Source: Anaeramoeba flamelloides
Taxonomy: Eukaryota; Metamonada; Anaeramoebidae
Assembly: GCA_027625915.1 (NCBI GenBank)
Contig: JANTQA010000023.1
Location: 12,896,001 to 12,960,000, forward strand
Direction: 5' to 3'
Length of the DNA: 64,000 nucleotides
Within the stretch, counting starts at the first letter, position 1; the number at the start of each line of letters is the position of its first letter. The notes beneath the pieces are model-generated. The model was not told where the DNA came from and ran no database searches. It saw nothing but the letters and a program-made list of their open reading frames with translations. The position numbers and the translations under genes are program-made. Positions 59,706-64,000 of the stretch are shown one piece after another.

Positions 59706-62455
59706 TACGTGAATTTCATTAAAAGAAAAAGATTGGAATATATTTTTAAAAAAAAAGAATTAAAATAAAAAGGAAAAAATTAAAAAGAAAAAAGAAAAGA
59801 CAATAAAAGAAAATGATAAAAGAAAAAGAATGGGGAAAAAAAATTTTGAATTGATTTTGGATTGGCTTAACTACAAATCAACCGTGAGGTCCTCCTTCGG
59901 TCTGAGGTCTGATTTGCGTTTAGAGGCCAACTAAAAAATCAATTTCTGAAATGGTTTGCTCCAAATAGTTCATCCGAGGGCAGAATTCAGAGGAGAGGGA
60001 CCAATCATTTTTCAAAAATTTTCTTTCTTAACTTGGATTCGAACTCGCGTTATACATTACTATATCTAACCATGCTACCACTAAAATATAAAGAAATATT
60101 CATTATCTTTAAATTTTGGGGTCTTTAATAATATTCGTAATCAATTTTTGAGATAATTTATTATATAAAGTTATTGTATAATCATTTTTATTTTTAAGGT
60201 GGAATAAAAATTAAGAGATTGATTTATTTTAATTATTTTGTACATTTTTGCTATTTTTTTAACTTTATAATTTACTCTTAAAATAACTCTAAATATTAAG
60301 AAATAGATACACAAAATAATCTAAAAAATGAACAACAACCTCCAAATTTTGAAAGATTTATTAATGAATTTGATGAAATATGGATAGAATTTTATATATT
60401 ATATTTAGAATCAAAAATTTCTTCATCACAGGCAGATAAGTTGTTACATTTTATTGATAGATATTTTACTCCAAAAGGAGGGGAAAAACTTCCCAAAACG
60501 ATGCGAACACTTAAAAAGAAGATTAATAGCTTTATTAATATTCAAAAACCAAAAGAAATCGATCTCATTTCAAAAAAAATATATTGAGAAAAAAGGTAAC
60601 ATCATCTTACTTCAAGAAAAAATTGAAACAAAATATTTTTCACCAATTACCTGGATAAATCTTGTTCTTCACTCAGAGATAATTAAGCATTTATCTATCA
60701 AAAAAAATGAAGAAATAGAAAATTTAGTAACAAACGAGGGTTTTATTCCTTCGAGGTTTTCAAGTTTCCCTGCATTTGATCAAAAAATTAAAAAAATTCC
60801 AAAAATAAATGCTGAACATTTGTTTTTAATTGGTTTTTATTATGATGAATTTAAATGTACAGAATCTTTTTCTCTTGGTGGGTTATATATGTTTATTGAT
60901 AATTTGGAATATTCGTGGAGGTTAAAAGACCAAACAATTTTTTTAATTTCACTTTTGCCCGGAAAAACCTGTATCAATGATATTCTACAATATTTTCCTT
61001 TGGTGAAAGATTTAAAAAAATTAAGAAAAGGAATTTATTTAGGTGGAAAAAAAATCCAAGGTATTGTTTCATGTTTTGTTGGAGATACGAGAGAATCTTT
61101 TCCAGCAAAAGGTATGTTACAGCCTGGTGCATTACATTCATGCTCATTCTGTAAATCAGAATTAGGTGATCAAAATTTCTCAAATGAGCATTTTAATTAT
61201 GAGAAAAGGAAAAGACAAGAAATAAGAGAAATTCAAAAGGAAATGAAAGAATGTTATTTTAATAATTTAAATATTTATACTCTTCGTAAAATAAAAAGAA
61301 AAGAAAAAGAAACAGGAATCAAATTTCAACTTGGTAATATTTGGATCAACGAATTAGAATTGGATCCAACCTCAACTTGCAATTTCCCAATTTGTTGGTT
61401 TCATCTCCTTCTTGAAGGCTTAATAAAAAATATTTTTAAAATGATGTGTCATAGAATGTCGAGAAATCATAATATTCTTGCCAATAAGCGATATCAAAAA
61501 ATCAAACTTCCTAAAGGGTTAAAAAGAATTAATAAACCTTTTGGAACAAATCATTTGACATCTATTGATATTCAATTGTTGATTCAATTTAGTTTTATAT
61601 GTGTTGTTGATTTAGTTGAAAAAAAATATCTCGATTTTATATATATAAGTTCATATTTAATTAAAAATCTGTATCAGCCAACAAGAAATAAAAAAATAGA
61701 TGAAAATTTACATAAATATATAGTTAATTTTATTAAATGTTATAAAAATTGTTCAGATCAAAATTGTGATCGTATATCAAACTTACATATTTTTGCACAA
61801 CATTTAGAACATTCAATAAAAAATAATGGAGGAATGAATACACTTTTTTTCGCTTTAGAAAAATACCATCAATGGTATAAACCAAAATATGGCCAACTTC
61901 ACAAAAATCAAAAAAACACAATATTCTATTATTCAAAAAAAGAAATTTATAAAAAATATCTCCAATATTTTAAATTATTTTTTCGAAAAAATGAGAAAAA
62001 TATTGAATATCCAAAAAAAAATATCATAAAATGGGGAACATTTGATATCAATGAGATAAAATTCCAAAGAAATAAATACCCTTTTGAATCAAAATCGATA
62101 ATAATTAACCAACACAAATTTCTATTAAAACAAGATGCCCAATTAAGAAATAAAAAATATGTCCAAATTATCAAATTTTTTATTTACAGATTCTGATCAA
62201 AAATCAAATCCATTTATTGCAGTCCGATATTACACTCAAGCTGAGAACAAAAATATTTTTTTCTTAAATTGTGATATTGAATTGATAAATAGTCAAGAAT
62301 TGAAACAAACAGTCCATGTTGTTAAACTCTTTCAAAATAAAAGTACAAAATTTGAAGATTATTATTCTATTAATGAATTATTTATCCCGCATGTTCCTTC
62401 CTTTTTATCATATCAAAAAAGGTATTTAAATAAAATATCAGAAAATATATATTAA
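59325..62455 (+). CDS. Transposase with N-terminal C2H2 zinc finger (Plavaka/KDZ/EnSpm-like)
   Basis: Exon 1 (59325-59638) encodes a C2H2 finger, YNCLQCGKLFRTKNSLDKHI then SVYH, and an acidic region. The intron is 59639-60306 (GTAAGT to AAATAG, phase 1). Exon 2 (60307-62455) gives FERFINEFDEIWIEFYILYL and LPKTMRTLKKKI, then the core: FYYDEFKCTES, SLGGLYMFIDNL, GIVSCFVGDTRESFPAKG, the zinc-ligand pair CSFCKSE, NFPICWFHLLLEGLI and HLEHSIKNNGGMNTLFFALEKY. This order, with candidate DDE residues in YYDEF, VGDTRE and ALEKYH, matches C2H2-bearing transposases of the Plavaka/KDZ group. The frame shifts at A13 (59487-59499), A8 (60572-60579) and T6 (62176-62181), each fixed by one base fewer. It may be an active element with sequence errors or a lightly decayed copy. 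Confidence 0.7.
59870..60090 (-). mobile_element. Candidate tRNA-derived SINE in the transposase intron
   Basis: On the minus strand a tRNA-like head at about 60085-60030 has an A-box-like GGTAGCATGGTTAGA and a B-box-like GAGTTCGAATCC at suitable spacing. A more GC-rich body follows down to about 59870. Stem pairing is poor, so it is not a functional tRNA. It could also be a chance tRNA-like stretch. Confidence 0.4.
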
Positions 62456-62890
62456 AAAAAATTCAAATAAAAATAAAAAAATCAAAAACCATATTATAAA
62501 TTGAAATTATTTTATTAATCTTTCAAAATTTATATTTAAAAATAAAAAATAAACAGATTTTTACTTCACTTTAATGTTTTTTTTTTAATTTTTATTAGTA
62601 TATTATTCAAGAATTTTTTTAAAAAATTATAAATATAATTATGATTTATTTTTCCAAAAGAATTCATACATTTTTCATTAGAATTTCTAATGATGAAATA
62701 TAGTTGAAATTTTAAAGAATTTTTTAAAGAAAATTTTATCTAGTTTTCATCAAATTTCATCAAATGTAAATCAATTGATTTTTAAATGAATTTTAAGTGA
62801 AATTTAATTCCTAATTTTTTTTTTATGAAATTGTATGAAATTTCAATGAAATTTCAATGAAATCATATATATTTGTTCCCATGTGCAGAT

Positions 62891-64000
62891 AAATTTGTAT
62901 AAATCAAGATTGAAAGAAAATATCCCAACTAAAGTATATTTTCAAAATCTTTTGTCTTTATCTATTTATTTTTTATGAATCCGATCAAGTCATTACCTTG
63001 AATTTCTCACCCCATTACTATTTTATCTTTTTTTACAAAACAATTTTTTTTACCAATTTGTTTTCAGAATTCTTTTTTCTAATAGTTTTACCAAAATAAG
63101 TCAAAAGAAAGGATATTATTTCAAAAACTAAAGTAAAGGAATTGAAATTTTGAAATCAATAAACTACTACAAAAGATTCAATTCAAAGAAAAAGAAAAAA
63201 TGATGAAGAAAAGAAAACTTGAATTCAGAATAATTTTGATTTTTTAATTTAACTGAAAATAAATAATTATCATATCAAACGAATTACATCCAATAGATCT
63301 TTTGTTATCAAGAATAATTTAAAAAATATACTATTTTCTGAACCAATTCTAGAATTAGATTAATAAAATAAAAAATAGGAATTTTAAAATTGATTTCGAG
63401 GATTCTTGAGTAATACTAAGTAATTTAAATCTTAATCGAAAATTTTACAAACAAAATTTTTTCCAGATAATAATTAAAAAGAAAATCAAGTAAAAAGGAA
63501 GTAATTGTATCAATTTTGACAGATAAAATCAACAAATAATTTTTTTTTTTTTATTCTTGATCGATTTTTTTGATTTCGATTTTTTTTATTGGTATGAAAA
63601 TGTATTATTTTAGGATATCTGACACTTACATATTTATTTAAATATAAATGTATTTGGTTTGAAAAATGATTTGAATTATTTAGTTTCTAATAAATGGTGA
63701 CACTTAAAATATGGATTTCAAATTTACATACTTGCAATCAAGAGGTTTATTAACTTAAGGTTTACAATTACTGTAATTTGAAATTTAACAATATCTTGTA
63801 TCGGGTGTGAAAACTTTTTATTTTGGTTCGTATGTGATCGATCTTTAATTTGGAATGAGTTTTATTCGTGGTTCAAAATGACAACATTTGATAATTTATT
63901 TATTTTTTCAAATTTGAAATGAATAGTCTGTGACTACTAGGATGGAAGGTAAGTTAATAAAAAAAAACCTATTTTTGGGATGTCAAGTAAAATTTATAAT
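62891..64000. other. AT-rich DNA without a recognisable gene
   Basis: No exon, domain or repeat family recognised up to the window end. Confidence 0.5.

Larger units (their letters stand above)
57479..62890. mobile_element. Probable autonomous DNA transposon (Plavaka/KDZ/EnSpm-like), two divergent genes
   Basis: The outer sequences cacacatgacaacaaat (57480 onward) and, on the minus strand, gcacatgggaacaaat (62890 inward) resemble each other as inverted ends. Just inside both lie arrays of short 'ttgaaattaa' and 'atgaaatttc' repeats (57520-57730 and 62640-62870), as in subterminal repeats of EnSpm-type elements. Between them lie the transposase gene (plus) and a second gene (minus). The terminal match is short and imperfect and no target duplication was found, so the borders are tentative. 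Confidence 0.4.

Noticed and set aside
62161-62189. A 29-base GT-ACAG intron near the end of the transposase gene
   Set aside because: The downstream conserved frame does not match its splice phase, whereas a one-base change in the adjacent T6 run fits.
1-64000. CRISPR arrays, operons, ribosome binding sites, LTR elements
   Set aside because: The window is eukaryotic nuclear DNA; no such arrays or paired long terminal repeats with associated genes were recognised.

Overview
The window looks like nuclear DNA of an AT-rich, free-living amoeboid or amoeboflagellate protist. Coding and non-coding DNA are strongly AT-biased. Genes use the standard code (TAA and TGA end clear host genes), carry few GT-AG introns (115 to about 950 bases where they can be placed), and contain Lys/Glu/Thr low-complexity tracts built from hexanucleotide repeats. 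The gene set (DOCK-type Rac activator, RasGAP, villin, CENP-C, cytosolic ribosomal proteins) is eukaryotic. The KTKTKT and KEKEKE tracts and PH-SH3 proteins recall Anaeramoeba, but that placement is an impression and was not tested.

Layout. 1-8600: CENP-C on the minus strand (2204-3391) among repeats, Tc1/mariner-like MITEs and one possible small two-exon gene. 8613-21221: a convergent pair, a villin-family protein with an N-terminal membrane anchor (plus) and a 2197-residue RasGAP with repeated PH and SH3-like modules (minus). 21222-31620: non-coding DNA with foldback elements, a stand-alone PH-SH3 protein gene, a foldback element carrying a captured piece of that gene, and a decayed LINE. 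32604-35829: a compact DOCK GEF. 35830-43740: AT-rich DNA with a 2.4-kb TIR element whose ends carry arrays of ATCGCGAT. 43740-45663: a kexin/furin-like protein with a signal peptide, P domain and probable GPI tail, but with substituted catalytic residues. 45664-50600: repeats only. 50639-51543 and 55697-56921: ribosomal proteins uL6 (RPL9) and eS4 (RPS4), each with three exons. 57479-62890: a probable DNA transposon with a C2H2 zinc-finger transposase of the Plavaka/KDZ/EnSpm-like kind and a divergent second gene; a tRNA-derived SINE candidate lies in the transposase intron.

Functionally, the DOCK, RasGAP, PH-SH3 and villin genes fit membrane-proximal Ras/Rac signalling and actin remodelling; this is inferred from domains only. 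Several genes are split by single-base frame breaks that all fall in mononucleotide runs, including the essential RPL9. The simplest reading is consensus-sequence indels rather than gene decay. The most unusual items are the membrane-anchored villin, the PH/SH3-array RasGAP, the kexin-like pseudopeptidase, the DOCK protein lacking its middle region, and the foldback element that has picked up host coding sequence.
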